DNA of 64,000 nucleotides from JAGQPD01 sp020426865 (GCA_041399065.1 JAWKTN010000014.1:10963-74962), one strand, 5' to 3'; positions 1 to 9,928 are shown, counted from the first letter of the stretch. Notes: generated by a model not told the origin, from the letters alone. Translations and numbers: made by a program.

Positions 1-843
1 CACGAAAACCGGCAGCGGCAATAGGATAACCGTGCCTATGTATGGAATGATTGCGACGCAACATGTCGCACAAATGGCCAACACGGCGATCATTCCGATC
101 AAGAAGCCCATCACGATCATCGCCAATAGATATAAAAAAAGCGTGCCTACGCGGCCGGGCAACAGTTCGTACCGAAACACGTGCCATGCGTCGATCGCCG
201 AGGTGCGACGCAAATACATGATTGGCACAACAAACTGCGTCAGACAAAACTTTACCAGCCCCGCGAGAATCGCCAGCGGAATTACCAGCAATACACCGAC
301 GGCGATGGCAGTCCACGTTGGTCCGCCAAACTTCCCGGCTTGGATATCAGGCCAGGCAATCCCCCCGCTGATGGCGGCGATCATGACAAAGACAACGAAG
401 CAACCAAGACCAAACAAGAACCGAAAGGCGAACAACGAATTCCCTTCGGCTTGGAATTCCCGCCATGGTTGGACGACGGCGCCACGATTTCGCACCACAC
501 CGTCGATGAACATGAATTTGCCGCGGCTGCTCAGCCACGTGATCAGCAGCGCCAAAAGAATGCCGACGACAAGAACGACGGCGCCAATCGAAAGGATCAT
601 TGTAAAATGATCTCGGACCCACTGCCAAACGGGTTCGAATCCCGGGCCCCCGCCATTGCCGCCGGGACCATTTCCTCCTCCCCCACCTCCTCCGCCTCCG
701 CCTGTTCCACCACCATCGCCTAACGACGCCAGAAAGGCACAAAAGCCAAGCTTCAACCATTTTTCCAGATCAAACGGTTGGAACAGGATCCATTTGGTGC
801 GGTTCAGAGCGGGCGAAATCGGGTCGACAACAGAAATCGCCAT
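1..843 (-). CDS. Glycine-loop polytopic membrane protein, DUF7544-like (partial, runs off left edge)
   Basis: An open frame on the minus strand starts at ATG 843 and has no stop before base 1, so at least 281 codons are present. GAGG lies 9 nt before the ATG. The protein opens MAISVVDPISPALNRT, followed by a hydrophobic stretch, then a low-complexity loop of about 20 mostly Gly/Asn/Pro residues around residues 45-65, then about five strongly hydrophobic helices. The opening resembles planctomycete and archaeal membrane proteins placed in DUF7544 or DUF4013-like groups; this is from memory and the function is unknown. The gene follows the 90-aa membrane protein by 73 nt on the same strand, so the two may be cotranscribed. 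The C-terminus is missing. Confidence 0.75.
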   Translation of the reverse strand, partial: MAISVVDPISPALNRTKWILFQPFDLEKWLKLGFCAFLASLGDGGGTGGGGGGGGGGNGPGGNGGGPGFEPVWQWVRDHFTMILSIGAVVLVVGILLALLITWLSSRGKFMFIDGVVRNRGAVVQPWREFQAEGNSLFAFRFLFGLGCFVVFVMIAAISGGIAWPDIQAGKFGGPTWTAIAVGVLLVIPLAILAGLVKFCLTQFVVPIMYLRRTSAIDAWHVFRYELLPGRVGTLFLYLLAMIVMGFLIGMIAVLAICATCCVAIIPYIGTVILLPLPVFV

Positions 844-916
844 GGTTCGTGACCTCGTACGGATCTTTCCAAGTCACCAAGTCTACGGTGCGGTGCCAAG
901 CTCACAACTGCCAGAA

Positions 917-1189
917 TTACCTGACGGAATGAGCCCGACCGGGCGCGTCTTCGGATCGACCGCTTGCCAAGTGCGACGAGGCGCGCACGATACGTTCGAT
1001 TTCCGCGCCGTTCAAGCCTTGATCGATCAGCTCACGCTTAAACTCCAACTCGCTCTGGTGGCAGAAGTATCGTCGAATTTCCTTAGCGACAGCGCTAATT
1101 ACGCTCGCCCCCACCACGATCATCACGATCAACACGACCATGTTGAAAGGGACAGGTAGCGACATTACGGAATTAAAAAATGTGCTCAT
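917..1189 (-). CDS. Small single-pass membrane protein
   Basis: Ninety residues. ATG at 1189 is preceded by GGGGGAG at good spacing; the in-frame extension upstream to 1291 has no comparable ribosome binding site and reads as non-coding. Residues about 10-33 form one membrane helix (FNMVVLIVMIVVGASVISAV). A charged cytoplasmic-looking tail follows, containing ELIDQGLNGAEIERIVRAS, the short helical-hairpin pattern seen in many planctomycete small membrane proteins. No enzymatic motif is visible. It is upstream of, and in the same direction as, the gene at 843-1, so a two-gene membrane operon is plausible. The function is unknown. Confidence 0.7.
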   Translation of the reverse strand: MSTFFNSVMSLPVPFNMVVLIVMIVVGASVISAVAKEIRRYFCHQSELEFKRELIDQGLNGAEIERIVRASSHLASGRSEDAPGRAHSVR

Positions 1190-1476
1190 AGCTCCCCCCT
1201 CCACGTTTGGGCGACCCAACCTCCCGTCAAGTGTGTGTATCCCGTTAACACCATTCGCTTGCCGATTTAAAATATTGTAAGAGATTCCCACCGACCATCG
1301 AAATTGTTGTGCGACTGATTATCTCACGACAGATTATCGCATGAATTGTTGCACGAAACCAGGAGTCACGGTGGTGCCCAACGTGAGCGGCTACCTTTGT
1401 TTTTTCCGAAAAGTGCCTAAAATGAGACGTTGTCCGGCATCGAGTTGGTCGATCCTTAATTTTCCATGAGCAAGCT

Positions 1477-2427
1477 ATGACACGGTCGATGCATTCCGGT
1501 TGGTTGGGGCTTGGGTTGTTGTCGATCCTGACGACCACCGTAGCCATTGCGGGTGCTCAGGGCGAGGAGGGCCAATCGGTATCTGGCAGCTCCGAAGCCA
1601 CACCAATTCGTCCCGCGGCATCATTGGCAACGGGTTTGTTGCTGGAGCCGCCATTGGAACTGGCGTGGTTTACGCGCGAGCGGTTCGTCAAGGAATCGTC
1701 GAACATTGGCGCCGAAAAGATCCAAAAAGTGTGGACATCTCCAGTAAAGAGGTTCCCGCCTCATCAGGGCAAAACGGGGGCGGGACTTTCGGAGGATGAC
1801 GTCAAAACCTACATGCGACAGGCCAAAGCGTGGTTCGACCAGGGAAATGCCATTCCTGTGTCTGACGTGGGCCTCGTGAGCACGCAGGAAGACGTCATTC
1901 GCCAGCCGATGCTCAATCACATCGCCGCGTTTGAGAACGAAATGGTCCGAGCGTATCTGTTGGTACAACGTACGTTGTCCGATACCGGCTGGGGTTATTT
2001 CTCGATCGTGCAGGACCTGACCGTCGAACCGCCGCAAGACTATTTTGCGCAAATCCATCCGGACCGTGTACAATTTGAGGCAACTAGTTGCTACAAATGT
2101 CATTCGTCGGGGCCACTCGCCATCCATCCGGCTCGCGAAGACCTCGTCCTGGACGCGAAACTGGCAGCCGCATTGAACGAACACATTGCGACGCAACCAC
2201 GATCGCAATTCTTTTTCCCTTCCTACTCGCCGAAACCAGCAACCGGCAAACCCCTGACGCTCGAATTCTGTAGCCAGTGTCACGATCATCAAGGCACTCG
2301 TGCAACCCTGTTTCAATTGCACGCACATTCAATTCGCGTCCTCGTTGATTTCGGATACATGCCGCCCGACGAGCGGCTAACACCTGAACAAATTCAGGAA
2401 CTCAAAAACTGGTTGGAGAAGGAATAG
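1477..2427 (+). CDS. Exported di-heme cytochrome c-like protein
   Basis: 316 residues. An N-terminal signal peptide of about 28 residues (hydrophobic GLGLLSILTTTVAIAGA) is followed by a region without recognisable motifs and then two CxxCH heme c attachment sites, CYKCH at about 205-209 and CSQCH at about 265-269. The short end, with an MPPDERLTPEQIQELKNWL motif, has the Met-Pro and final helix typical of a class I cytochrome domain, where the Met may be the distal heme ligand. It probably carries electrons outside the cytoplasmic membrane. The Shine-Dalgarno before the ATG is weak (GAGC). It converges with the FAD oxidoreductase at 2445-4112, with 17 nt between stops. The exact family is not recognised. 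Confidence 0.75.
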   Translation: MTRSMHSGWLGLGLLSILTTTVAIAGAQGEEGQSVSGSSEATPIRPAASLATGLLLEPPLELAWFTRERFVKESSNIGAEKIQKVWTSPVKRFPPHQGKTGAGLSEDDVKTYMRQAKAWFDQGNAIPVSDVGLVSTQEDVIRQPMLNHIAAFENEMVRAYLLVQRTLSDTGWGYFSIVQDLTVEPPQDYFAQIHPDRVQFEATSCYKCHSSGPLAIHPAREDLVLDAKLAAALNEHIATQPRSQFFFPSYSPKPATGKPLTLEFCSQCHDHQGTRATLFQLHAHSIRVLVDFGYMPPDERLTPEQIQELKNWLEKE

Positions 2428-2444
2428 AGGCCGGAAATTCCGGT

Positions 2445-4112
2445 CTAGCGTGGCAATTCGAGAACCTGGCCTTGGCCCAGCAGGCGATCGCGTAGCCGCG
2501 AATACGAAAGCTCTTGCACGGATCGTTGGGGCTGTTCTTTGCAGGTTAGCGCCGCGGCGATTCCCGCACTTTGTCCCAAGACCATCCATGTCGGCTCGAC
2601 GCGAATCGATGCGATGCCGACATGCGTACACGACAGTGCTACCGGCACGAGCAGATTCGAGCATTCCGTCGGCTGCGGAACGATCGAGCGATACGGAACG
2701 TGATAAGCATATCCCTGTTTCACATCCTCTCTACGGACAGGGAAGATCGTACCCTCGTTGATTACGCCTCCATCTTTCAAAGCGATCCGCTGGCAGTCAT
2801 GCGAATCAATTGGGAATGACGAGACAACGATTGGATCATCCTTCACCGGCTCTTCCAGGATATCGTTTTGGCTCAAGACATACTTGCCGCGCATGCGCCG
2901 TCCCTCGCGAACGTAGAGTGCCGGCGAAAAATGACCGTAGTCCGCGAATTCGTCCTTGCACAAGCCCAAGCGGGAATACTTTTGGCGAGTTTCATCCGGC
3001 ACAGCCGAGTCGGTCGTAAGAAAATGGTATAGTTCCAGCGTGTATTGCTTGTGCGCCTCCCAAATTGCGGCGCGGCCCGTTTCGTCGGCCTCACACCAGT
3101 CGTTGCCGCCGCCAACCAACCCTAGTGAAAACTGTCCGCCAATCGAGTTATTGCCATCCCACTTGTTGCCTGGCAATGCGTATAAGTCAAATCCAACTCG
3201 ACCACCCGCCTGAACGTACCGCCGAACGACCTCAAAGCGAGCGGGATCGTAACGGTCTGGCTCCGGCAAAGGTACCCGGTTCTCGGGGTCCTCGGTCAGA
3301 CACAACCGGAAGCTGTAGACCATCACGTTTCTGTCACCTGCCACTTCGCCGTCGGCCTCGCTCGTGTTACTGTTGCCGTGGTTGTTATCGCGGTGGTTGT
3401 CATCGATCGTCGTGATCAATGGCAATGGCTGGCCACGGACGCCGAACCCACTGATATCCATCTTCTTTTTGGGGTACTGTTTTCCTGCGTACGATTCGCC
3501 AAACTCCTCCCTCCCCTCGCGGCCGATGGTCCAGCTGACGTCGGCAGCGGCCATCAAGTCGCCTTCGTAAGTTGCATCGACGAATACATTTGCCGTAAAC
3601 GTGCCGTTGCTGGTGATGATCTCGGTAATGCGCGGCCCGTCCTTCTTTGCAGAGAGGAGATAGCGGCCGGTAAGGACTTGCACACCGGCCTCGTCCAGCA
3701 TCTGCTTTGTCACGCGGGCGGCCACATGAGGTTCGTACGTCCATATCGCCTGATCCTTCACGCGAACATCGTAAGGCAACTCGATTCCGCGTGACCGATA
3801 GTCGTTGGCAATGCGAGTGTGCCATTCGTCGAATAGCCCCATAACGGTCGAGCGTGCACACTGATTGGAATCGCTATGGCTCAACCCACCCGTATTCATA
3901 CCGCCGACGTGATTCGTCGGTTCCAATAAAGTAACCGACACTCCTTCCCGAGCAGCACCAATCGCGGCACACACGCCTCCGGGCGTCGCGCCATAGACAA
4001 TCACATCGGCCGTGGAAGGGTCCGCGAACGACGGAGATGCGCCGAAAGTTATCGCCGCTAACGTAGCTGCGAACACCAAAGATGTGCGTCGAGAATTCAG
4101 TGTTTTGGTCAT
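2445..4112 (-). CDS. Exported FAD-dependent oxidoreductase (FAD_oxidored family)
   Basis: 555 residues from ATG 4112, chosen because GAGGG lies about 6 nt upstream and the sequence then begins with a signal peptide (SLVFAATLAAITFGASPSFA). The mature protein opens with a Rossmann dinucleotide fold, DVIVYGATPGGVCAAIGAAREG, a glycine pattern slightly relaxed from GxGxxG, followed by VGGMNTGGLSHSD. These are hallmarks of the FAD_oxidored (PF12831) group common in planctomycetes. A C-terminal block near the end (GIASIRVEPTWMVLGQSAGIAAAL) closes the FAD fold. The substrate is unknown. An alternative ATG at 4124 also has a usable ribosome site. It is divergent from the DUF1592-type cytochrome gene, sharing a 166-bp spacer. 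Confidence 0.85.
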   Translation of the reverse strand: MTKTLNSRRTSLVFAATLAAITFGASPSFADPSTADVIVYGATPGGVCAAIGAAREGVSVTLLEPTNHVGGMNTGGLSHSDSNQCARSTVMGLFDEWHTRIANDYRSRGIELPYDVRVKDQAIWTYEPHVAARVTKQMLDEAGVQVLTGRYLLSAKKDGPRITEIITSNGTFTANVFVDATYEGDLMAAADVSWTIGREGREEFGESYAGKQYPKKKMDISGFGVRGQPLPLITTIDDNHRDNNHGNSNTSEADGEVAGDRNVMVYSFRLCLTEDPENRVPLPEPDRYDPARFEVVRRYVQAGGRVGFDLYALPGNKWDGNNSIGGQFSLGLVGGGNDWCEADETGRAAIWEAHKQYTLELYHFLTTDSAVPDETRQKYSRLGLCKDEFADYGHFSPALYVREGRRMRGKYVLSQNDILEEPVKDDPIVVSSFPIDSHDCQRIALKDGGVINEGTIFPVRREDVKQGYAYHVPYRSIVPQPTECSNLLVPVALSCTHVGIASIRVEPTWMVLGQSAGIAAALTCKEQPQRSVQELSYSRLRDRLLGQGQVLELPR

Positions 4113-4278
4113 GCTTTCCCTCATCCTTTCCCTCGCTTGGCTGTTTTCGACGACGCCGACAACGTGTTGAACGTAAACCGTCGCGCCGGAAAAGGCAAGA
4201 GTGGAAACGTATGGCTTTCCTGTTATGCTGGACGTGATCAATGGATTCCGGGAATGGCAAACGGGGGAGACGAAAACG

Positions 4279-7011
4279 ATGGAATTGGGACGATGTGTGA
4301 GTGGCCTCTTGCTATGGTGCATGGTCGAGATCGGCGCTGGGCAGGTCATCGCACAGGAAAGCGGCACGGCGATCAAAGTCGCGACGAGCCCGACAACACA
4401 ATCGCTTGATGAATTGAGGGCCCTGGGAGCGCAGCGATCGAAATATCGGGCGCAATCGGCGACGCATGCGCACGACAGTATTCCTCAACCGCAACTTGAC
4501 GCATACCGGACCACGGTCGAGCCGATACTGAAACAGGCATGCGTTGATTGTCACGGCCCGGACACTCAAGAAGGGAATGTGCGTATTGATACGCTCGACC
4601 CCAATCTCCTACACGGCGACGATGTCTCATGGTGGCTTGAGATTCTCGCGGTAGTCAGCAAGTCCGAAATGCCCCCTCCCGACCAGGCGGACCTTAGCGA
4701 CGATGACCGCGCGACGATCGTCGAGTGGGTGTCGCAAGAAGTACATACGGCATCGGTCGTCCGGCGAGGTGAGCAACATCACTCATCGTTTCGCCGGATG
4801 ACGCGTTACGAATACAACTATGCGCTGCAAGATCTGCTGGGCCTACCTTACGACTTTGCAAAGGACTTGCCGCCGGAGGCCAATTCGGACGATGGTTTTC
4901 AAAACAGTTCCGAGCTTCTGCACATGTCCGCGGTCCAATTCGCGACGTATCAGCAACTTGGTCGCCGGGCGTTACAACGAGCGACAGTGCGGGGAACGCG
5001 ACCCAAACCGCTATATTGGAGCGTGTCGATGCAGGCGGCCTCCGCCAGCGGATGGGCCGGCCAGGAAGCGGAACTCGATCAGTTGCGCCTAACACACAAG
5101 GATGCTCCAGAAGAAACGCTGCAGCAGGAACTTCAACGGCAGATCGCAGTCTTCCAGACCCGACACGGCCAAGCTCATTACAAGAACAACGCCAACGGAC
5201 GAACCATCGTTGCGCAGTGGAGTTACCCTGAGGCAAAGTACGCATGGAAGCCCGACGCGGCGGCTCCGCAGGATCCCCCGCCGTCGGAATTTGTGGCGGT
5301 GATTCCGCCGCGGCAAAGGTTGATTGTCGAACTGGGCGACCAGCTTCCCGAGGAGGGGTTACTGCGAGTGCGCTTCCGCGCGTCACGCATCGCTGGCGAG
5401 GACGCCCCGATCCCGAGTCTTCAACTGGAATTTGGTTGGCAGGCCAGCAACGACTCACACGCGTCCGTTCGGATCAGCGACCATGATATCGCCATCGATG
5501 CACCGTCACACAGCCCTCGATTCTACCAGTGGGAGCTGCCGCTCAGCGAAATCTATCCTCGCAATCTCGTACGCAACACGTCGAAGCTGGGGGACTTGCC
5601 AAGCCCGTCCGAGTTTGTTCGCTTCGTCAATAGCTCGGTCTCGCAAACCGATGTCCAAATCGACTACGTCGAGATCTCCGCTCCTGTGTACGATGCGTGG
5701 CCCCCAGCGTCGCACTCGCAGATCTTTTTCGTTAAGGCTCCAGGCGACAGCGAAGCGGAGCAGCAGGTTGCAGCTAGGACAATACTGACGCGATTCATGC
5801 AGCGGGCGTGGCGACGGCCGGTGACTGACAACGAGCTCGAGCAAAAGCTATCGTTATTCGCCAAGCTTCGGCCGCAATGCAACGACTTCCAACAAGCGAT
5901 GATCGAGGTCATGGCATCCGTACTGACATCACCGAAGTTCTTCTATCTCGTACGTGCCGACGACGTGTCAGCACCGTTAACTGAGGAGAAATTGCCGGCG
6001 CTGCAAGCGAGCGAGTTGGCCACGCGGCTGTCCATGTTTCTTTGGTGCAGTATTCCTGACCAGGAACTGCTGGACCTGGCAAGTGAGGACCGATTGTGCG
6101 ATGCGTCAGTATTGGATCGACAAGTTCAACGCATGCTCGCCGACCCACGGTCACGTCGGTTTTCTGAGCAGTTTGTTCGGCAATGGCTGGGCCTGCAATT
6201 GCTGGATTATCTCAAGGTCGACGCCAACGAGTACCCTCTGTTCGACGACGCACTCAAAGAAGCGATGCGAATAGAACCGGTGGCGATGTTCCATGAGATG
6301 TTACAGAACAATGCCAGCGTGCTGGACTTTCTTCATGCCGACTACACGATGGCGAATGAACGATTGGCGCAACACTATGGGCTAACTGGCGTTGCCGGCA
6401 ACAACTTTCGGCGCGTGCCGCTTAATCAGCAACCGGTACGAGGCGGACTGCTGACCGAAGCGGGGATTCTCGCGATGAATTCCGATGGCAAGGATTCCCA
6501 TCCGATCAAGCGAGGCATTTGGCTCTTAGATCGCGTACTCAACGACCCGCCACCACCGCCTCCGCCAGCTGTTCCCAAAATCGACCTGACCGATCCTGAG
6601 ATCGCCAAGCTAACATTGAAGGAGCGAATTCTCAATCATCGCGATCAGGCTGCCTGTCGTTCCTGCCACATGAAAATTGATCCATGGGGACTGGCGTTTG
6701 AAAACTTTGATGCCGTCGGGGCCTGGCGGAATGACGTGCGAGGACAACCTGTGGATGCGACGAGTACGCTGCTGAATCACCAAGAGATCGCGGGAATCGA
6801 AGGCCTAAAGCGTTACTTGTTGAACGAGCGACAAGACCAATTCGTGCGAGCACTTGCGCACAAGATGTCGACGTTTGCCCTGGGCCGACCACTGACGTTT
6901 GCTGATCGTGCGGCAGTCGACCAGATCACGACAGCACTGCGACAAGAGGATGACGGGCTGGCAACGCTTGTGACACGAATCGCGCAGAGTGATCTTTTTC
7001 AAGGCGATTAG
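4279..7011 (+). CDS. Planctomycete cytochrome c protein, DUF1587/1595/1592/1588/1585
   Basis: 910 residues from ATG 4279, which has GGGGGAG 9 nt upstream and a signal peptide; an upstream in-frame ATG at 4201 would bury it. The visible order is: a planctomycete cytochrome c domain with CVDCH at about 88-92; DUF1587 (RMTRYEYNYALQDLLGL, near 175); a beta-rich insertion at about 250-480 that may bind carbohydrate; DUF1595 and DUF1592; DUF1588 with a proline run (DPPPPPPPAVPK) and a second CxxCH, CRSCH at about 793-797, followed by MKIDPWGLAFENFDAVG; and DUF1585 at the end. The family is confidently recognised, its biochemistry is not. It is exported and paired with the downstream DUF1552 protein, the usual arrangement. 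Confidence 0.92.
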   Translation: MELGRCVSGLLLWCMVEIGAGQVIAQESGTAIKVATSPTTQSLDELRALGAQRSKYRAQSATHAHDSIPQPQLDAYRTTVEPILKQACVDCHGPDTQEGNVRIDTLDPNLLHGDDVSWWLEILAVVSKSEMPPPDQADLSDDDRATIVEWVSQEVHTASVVRRGEQHHSSFRRMTRYEYNYALQDLLGLPYDFAKDLPPEANSDDGFQNSSELLHMSAVQFATYQQLGRRALQRATVRGTRPKPLYWSVSMQAASASGWAGQEAELDQLRLTHKDAPEETLQQELQRQIAVFQTRHGQAHYKNNANGRTIVAQWSYPEAKYAWKPDAAAPQDPPPSEFVAVIPPRQRLIVELGDQLPEEGLLRVRFRASRIAGEDAPIPSLQLEFGWQASNDSHASVRISDHDIAIDAPSHSPRFYQWELPLSEIYPRNLVRNTSKLGDLPSPSEFVRFVNSSVSQTDVQIDYVEISAPVYDAWPPASHSQIFFVKAPGDSEAEQQVAARTILTRFMQRAWRRPVTDNELEQKLSLFAKLRPQCNDFQQAMIEVMASVLTSPKFFYLVRADDVSAPLTEEKLPALQASELATRLSMFLWCSIPDQELLDLASEDRLCDASVLDRQVQRMLADPRSRRFSEQFVRQWLGLQLLDYLKVDANEYPLFDDALKEAMRIEPVAMFHEMLQNNASVLDFLHADYTMANERLAQHYGLTGVAGNNFRRVPLNQQPVRGGLLTEAGILAMNSDGKDSHPIKRGIWLLDRVLNDPPPPPPPAVPKIDLTDPEIAKLTLKERILNHRDQAACRSCHMKIDPWGLAFENFDAVGAWRNDVRGQPVDATSTLLNHQEIAGIEGLKRYLLNERQDQFVRALAHKMSTFALGRPLTFADRAAVDQITTALRQEDDGLATLVTRIAQSDLFQGD

Positions 7012-7130
7012 ACTTTCGTCACTATTGACGCGTACTGACGGACGTCCCACAATGGTGCAAGTCGGCCATCGGCGAGGGTCGACATGCCTTGGTTCCCACC
7101 TACCTTCCTCACAACACGGGGTTCAACAGC

Positions 7131-8528
7131 ATGACAGCAGGGCTAAATGTGCTGGATCGTCGTCGTTTTCTTCGTGGGACGGGAATTGCATTAGCGCTCC
7201 CCTGGTTGGAGTGCAGTGCGGCAAGTTCAGCCATGTCCGGACAAACAGCCGGCCGCAAGCGGCTGGCGTGCTTCTATCAGCCCGATGGGGTGCCGATGCC
7301 GTTGGCTGAGGATCCAGCGTATGCGGATTGGGCGTGGTTCCCCCATGGTAACGGCCGCGAATTCACATTTACCCAATGCCTGGCACCTCTGGAATCGTTG
7401 CGAAACGAAGTGACCGTGCTATCGGGCTACTCGCATCCGGCGGTTCGCAGTATCCACGGCCATTCGAATGCCGATCAGTTCTTGACAGGGGCGGCGACCG
7501 GTGCGACGGGTGAGTATCGCAATTCGATTTCCTTGGATCAGGAATTTGCTGCCCATGTGGGGGACGAGACACGGTTGTCGTCACTCGTCCTTAGCACCGA
7601 TGGTGGAACGGGGACTCCACGAGGGGCACACACGTTGTCGTTCAATCGCAGTGGCCGCGCGATTCCGGCGGAGCATCGGCCGAAACGTGTTTTCGACATG
7701 TTGTTTGTCAAGAGCGACGAAGACGCGGCACGTCGTTTGGCACTTGACACGAGCGCACTCGACGACTTGCTGGAAGACGCACGATCGTTGCGGTCAACGT
7801 TATCAGCTCACGACCAACAAACGCTCGACGAGTATCTGCAATCGGTGCGTGAAACGGAAATCAAAGTCGACAAGGCCCGACGGTGGTTGAACATGCCGTT
7901 GCCCGAAGTGAACGTCGATCATCTGCAACTGGACATTACGATGGACGACCCGCGCGAGTACCTGCAGACAATGTATGAATTGATTTTCCTGGCGTTTCGC
8001 ACCGATTCCACTCGAGTGGCAACGTACCAGCTGGGGCGGGAGAATGGCGTTGGCATCAGCGATTATCTGGGACGCGCCGTTGGTTTTCGTTTGACGCATC
8101 AATTGTCGCATGATACGAAAGAACCAGGCGGATGGAAGAACTTTGGCGTCTATTGCCAGTTTCTGATGGAAGAATATGGCCGTTTCGTGCAGCGGCTAAA
8201 AGACACGCCCGAACCCACCGGGGATGGAACCATGTTGGATCATACCTTGTTGCTGTTTGGCTCAGCGTCCAGCGCCTTCCATCTTTCGCGAAATTACCCT
8301 TTGATTTTGGCGGGCGGCACGTCGATGGGCTTTCGCCACGGGCAGTATCTGAATCGGGCCGGCGAGAATCCGCAGGCCGGTGCGTGGGACGGCGGCGTTG
8401 AACCATGGCAGAAAGACGTCACGCATGAGGATATTCCGTTGGGAAACCTGTTTGTCACGATGCTGCAGCGTTTGGGGGTTCCAACCGATGAATTTGCCGG
8501 CAGCACAGGAACGGTCGACGAGGTTTAA
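7131..8528 (+). CDS. DUF1552 protein with Tat-type signal
   Basis: 465 residues from ATG 7131. A longer TTG start at 7089 is possible, but the sequence before residue 1 lacks signal-peptide character. The N-terminus LDRRRFLRGTGIALALPWLE is a twin-arginine signal. The body matches DUF1552 (YQPDGVPMPLA early, then GYSHPAVRSIHGHSNADQFLTG and TYQLGRENG). This family nearly always sits directly downstream of DUF1592/1588 proteins, as here with a 119-bp gap. It is thought to adopt a sulfatase or alkaline-phosphatase-like fold related to DUF1501; the substrate is unknown. A role together with its cytochrome partner outside the cytoplasm is inferred from conserved pairing only. Confidence 0.88.
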   Translation: MTAGLNVLDRRRFLRGTGIALALPWLECSAASSAMSGQTAGRKRLACFYQPDGVPMPLAEDPAYADWAWFPHGNGREFTFTQCLAPLESLRNEVTVLSGYSHPAVRSIHGHSNADQFLTGAATGATGEYRNSISLDQEFAAHVGDETRLSSLVLSTDGGTGTPRGAHTLSFNRSGRAIPAEHRPKRVFDMLFVKSDEDAARRLALDTSALDDLLEDARSLRSTLSAHDQQTLDEYLQSVRETEIKVDKARRWLNMPLPEVNVDHLQLDITMDDPREYLQTMYELIFLAFRTDSTRVATYQLGRENGVGISDYLGRAVGFRLTHQLSHDTKEPGGWKNFGVYCQFLMEEYGRFVQRLKDTPEPTGDGTMLDHTLLLFGSASSAFHLSRNYPLILAGGTSMGFRHGQYLNRAGENPQAGAWDGGVEPWQKDVTHEDIPLGNLFVTMLQRLGVPTDEFAGSTGTVDEV

Positions 8529-8569
8529 GGCGACAATACCAAACCACACGACGTTCGCCATGATCGACA

Positions 8570-8665
8570 GCCCACCGTCGTCCTGCATTCCCCCCCTTGG
8601 CGCCGGGGAAAAGACAGGACGATGTGGGGCAGGATGATGGTGGGTAGGACGATATCGACCTTGCG
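8570..8665. repeat. Solo GC-rich hairpin related to the 40-42 kb repeat array
   Basis: Between convergent genes ending at 8528 and 8692 lies an imperfect inverted repeat: GTCGTCCTGCATTCCCCCCC around 8577-8596 faces GGGGAAAAGACAGGAC at 8605-8620. It is followed by GATGTGGGGCAGGATGATGG. The string CAGGACGAT, a few bases, then GGGGCAGGATGAT is the same as the right arm of the hairpin in the tandem array at 40-42 kb. It could act as a bidirectional terminator; there is no strong T run. Confidence 0.6.
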
Positions 8666-8691
8666 TAACCGTTTGCGACCAAGACGAATTA

Positions 8692-9924
8692 CTAGTCTGT
8701 CTTTCTTAGGAATAGCCAGATTCGTCCATGTTGCTGCGTCCCTTCTTGTAAGTCATTCGCCCTGAGAAACCTTGCGTCGATTCGTTCACGCAATTTGACA
8801 AGCGTCTCTCGAAGTTCTACCAAAGACGAGTCCTTACTGTTCGCCTGCAGGTCCGAAGCTGAAGCGTGTTCGCAAAACTCTTGATAGGCCTTCGACCACT
8901 GACGTAAATCCTCTCCTTGCCCCTGCTTCTCTTCGGCAACTCGTTGCTGTTCGGCATCGGTCAGTTTCCTTTCGAAAATCGGACCAGACTCACCGACGAG
9001 CAGGTCCAACGCACCATCTTCGTTCCAATCGACGACACAGATTCGCGCCATAGGACCGCGCTGTCCCCCTTCCTCCCACGGCGGCACAAGCTTTTTTGGC
9101 GCATCGAACGCTCGCGAAGACTCCTCGCCTTCGGGCCTTACCTTGCCGGCGTACCATACGACACTTCCATCCTGATTACCGACAACAAGGTCATCCGCGC
9201 CGTCGTTATTCCAATCCGCGACGACAGGCATCTGATTATCGACGGGAACCAAAGCGAGTTGGGGAAGTTCAATGCCACCGTCGGGTTCTGCAAAAGCCAA
9301 CCTGTTATCGGTAGTGACGTTTTCCAGTACGAACACTCGCCGCTCGTAATCACTACCAGGGGCACCGCCACACACGACATCCAGATCCCCATCGCGATCC
9401 CAATCGTAGGCAAATGCGGAGAACAGCCAGCGTAACCGCACGGCACTGCCGTCAGCTCGTCGCAGCCGATCGGCTTGGGAAAACCCCGCCTCGGTGCCGG
9501 CAAACCAAGCGATTGTACCGTTGCCGCCGTCGGTTAACAGATCCATTCGTCCGTCGCCGTTCAGATCGACAAGTTGCGGTATCATGGAGCAATGAGGAGA
9601 GAGCGACGTGTCGCCATCTCGAAAGAGGTGATAGTCGCCGAATTTCGGGGCGGCATTCGACCCAAGATTTCGATAGACTCTCAACAGCGTTCCGCGGTGT
9701 TGTCCCACAAGCAGATCCTTGATGCCGTCGCCGTCGAAATCGGCAACAAACGGCGAAGAGTTGCCGGTATTGCCAACGTCCAAGGGTCGTTCGTTAGCCA
9801 CAATCAATACGGGTTCGTGCAGCCGATCACCAGCACATACACTGACAGGGAAAGCGAGCACTGCCGCAATCACGGCGCACTGCACGTTGCCAAGCGGCTG
9901 TCGGGCGAAGCGAAAATTCCGCAT
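8692..9924 (-). CDS. Exported FG-GAP/VCBS-repeat beta-propeller protein
   Basis: 410 residues from ATG 9924, which begins a signal peptide (AVIAAVLAFPVSVCAG). Five or so calcium-binding-like blade motifs follow: DFDGDGIKDLLVG, DLNGDGRMDLLTD, DWDRDGDLDVVCG, DWNNDGADDLVVG and DWNEDGALDLLVG. These are FG-GAP/VCBS repeats of a seven-bladed propeller like integrin alpha or exported planctomycete binding proteins. The last roughly 100 residues turn helical and charged (KLTDAEQQRVAEEKQ). It starts 4 nt after the stop of the upstream WD40 gene on the same strand, so the two are almost certainly cotranscribed. It is probably a binding or scaffold protein outside the membrane; the partner is unknown. 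Confidence 0.82.
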   Translation of the reverse strand: MRNFRFARQPLGNVQCAVIAAVLAFPVSVCAGDRLHEPVLIVANERPLDVGNTGNSSPFVADFDGDGIKDLLVGQHRGTLLRVYRNLGSNAAPKFGDYHLFRDGDTSLSPHCSMIPQLVDLNGDGRMDLLTDGGNGTIAWFAGTEAGFSQADRLRRADGSAVRLRWLFSAFAYDWDRDGDLDVVCGGAPGSDYERRVFVLENVTTDNRLAFAEPDGGIELPQLALVPVDNQMPVVADWNNDGADDLVVGNQDGSVVWYAGKVRPEGEESSRAFDAPKKLVPPWEEGGQRGPMARICVVDWNEDGALDLLVGESGPIFERKLTDAEQQRVAEEKQGQGEDLRQWSKAYQEFCEHASASDLQANSKDSSLVELRETLVKLRERIDARFLRANDLQEGTQQHGRIWLFLRKTD

Positions 9925-9928
9925 GTGG

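Noticed and set aside
32..723. Plus-strand frames in the first 0.7 kb
   Set aside because: They are antisense to a minus-strand membrane protein with clear helices and a good ribosome site.
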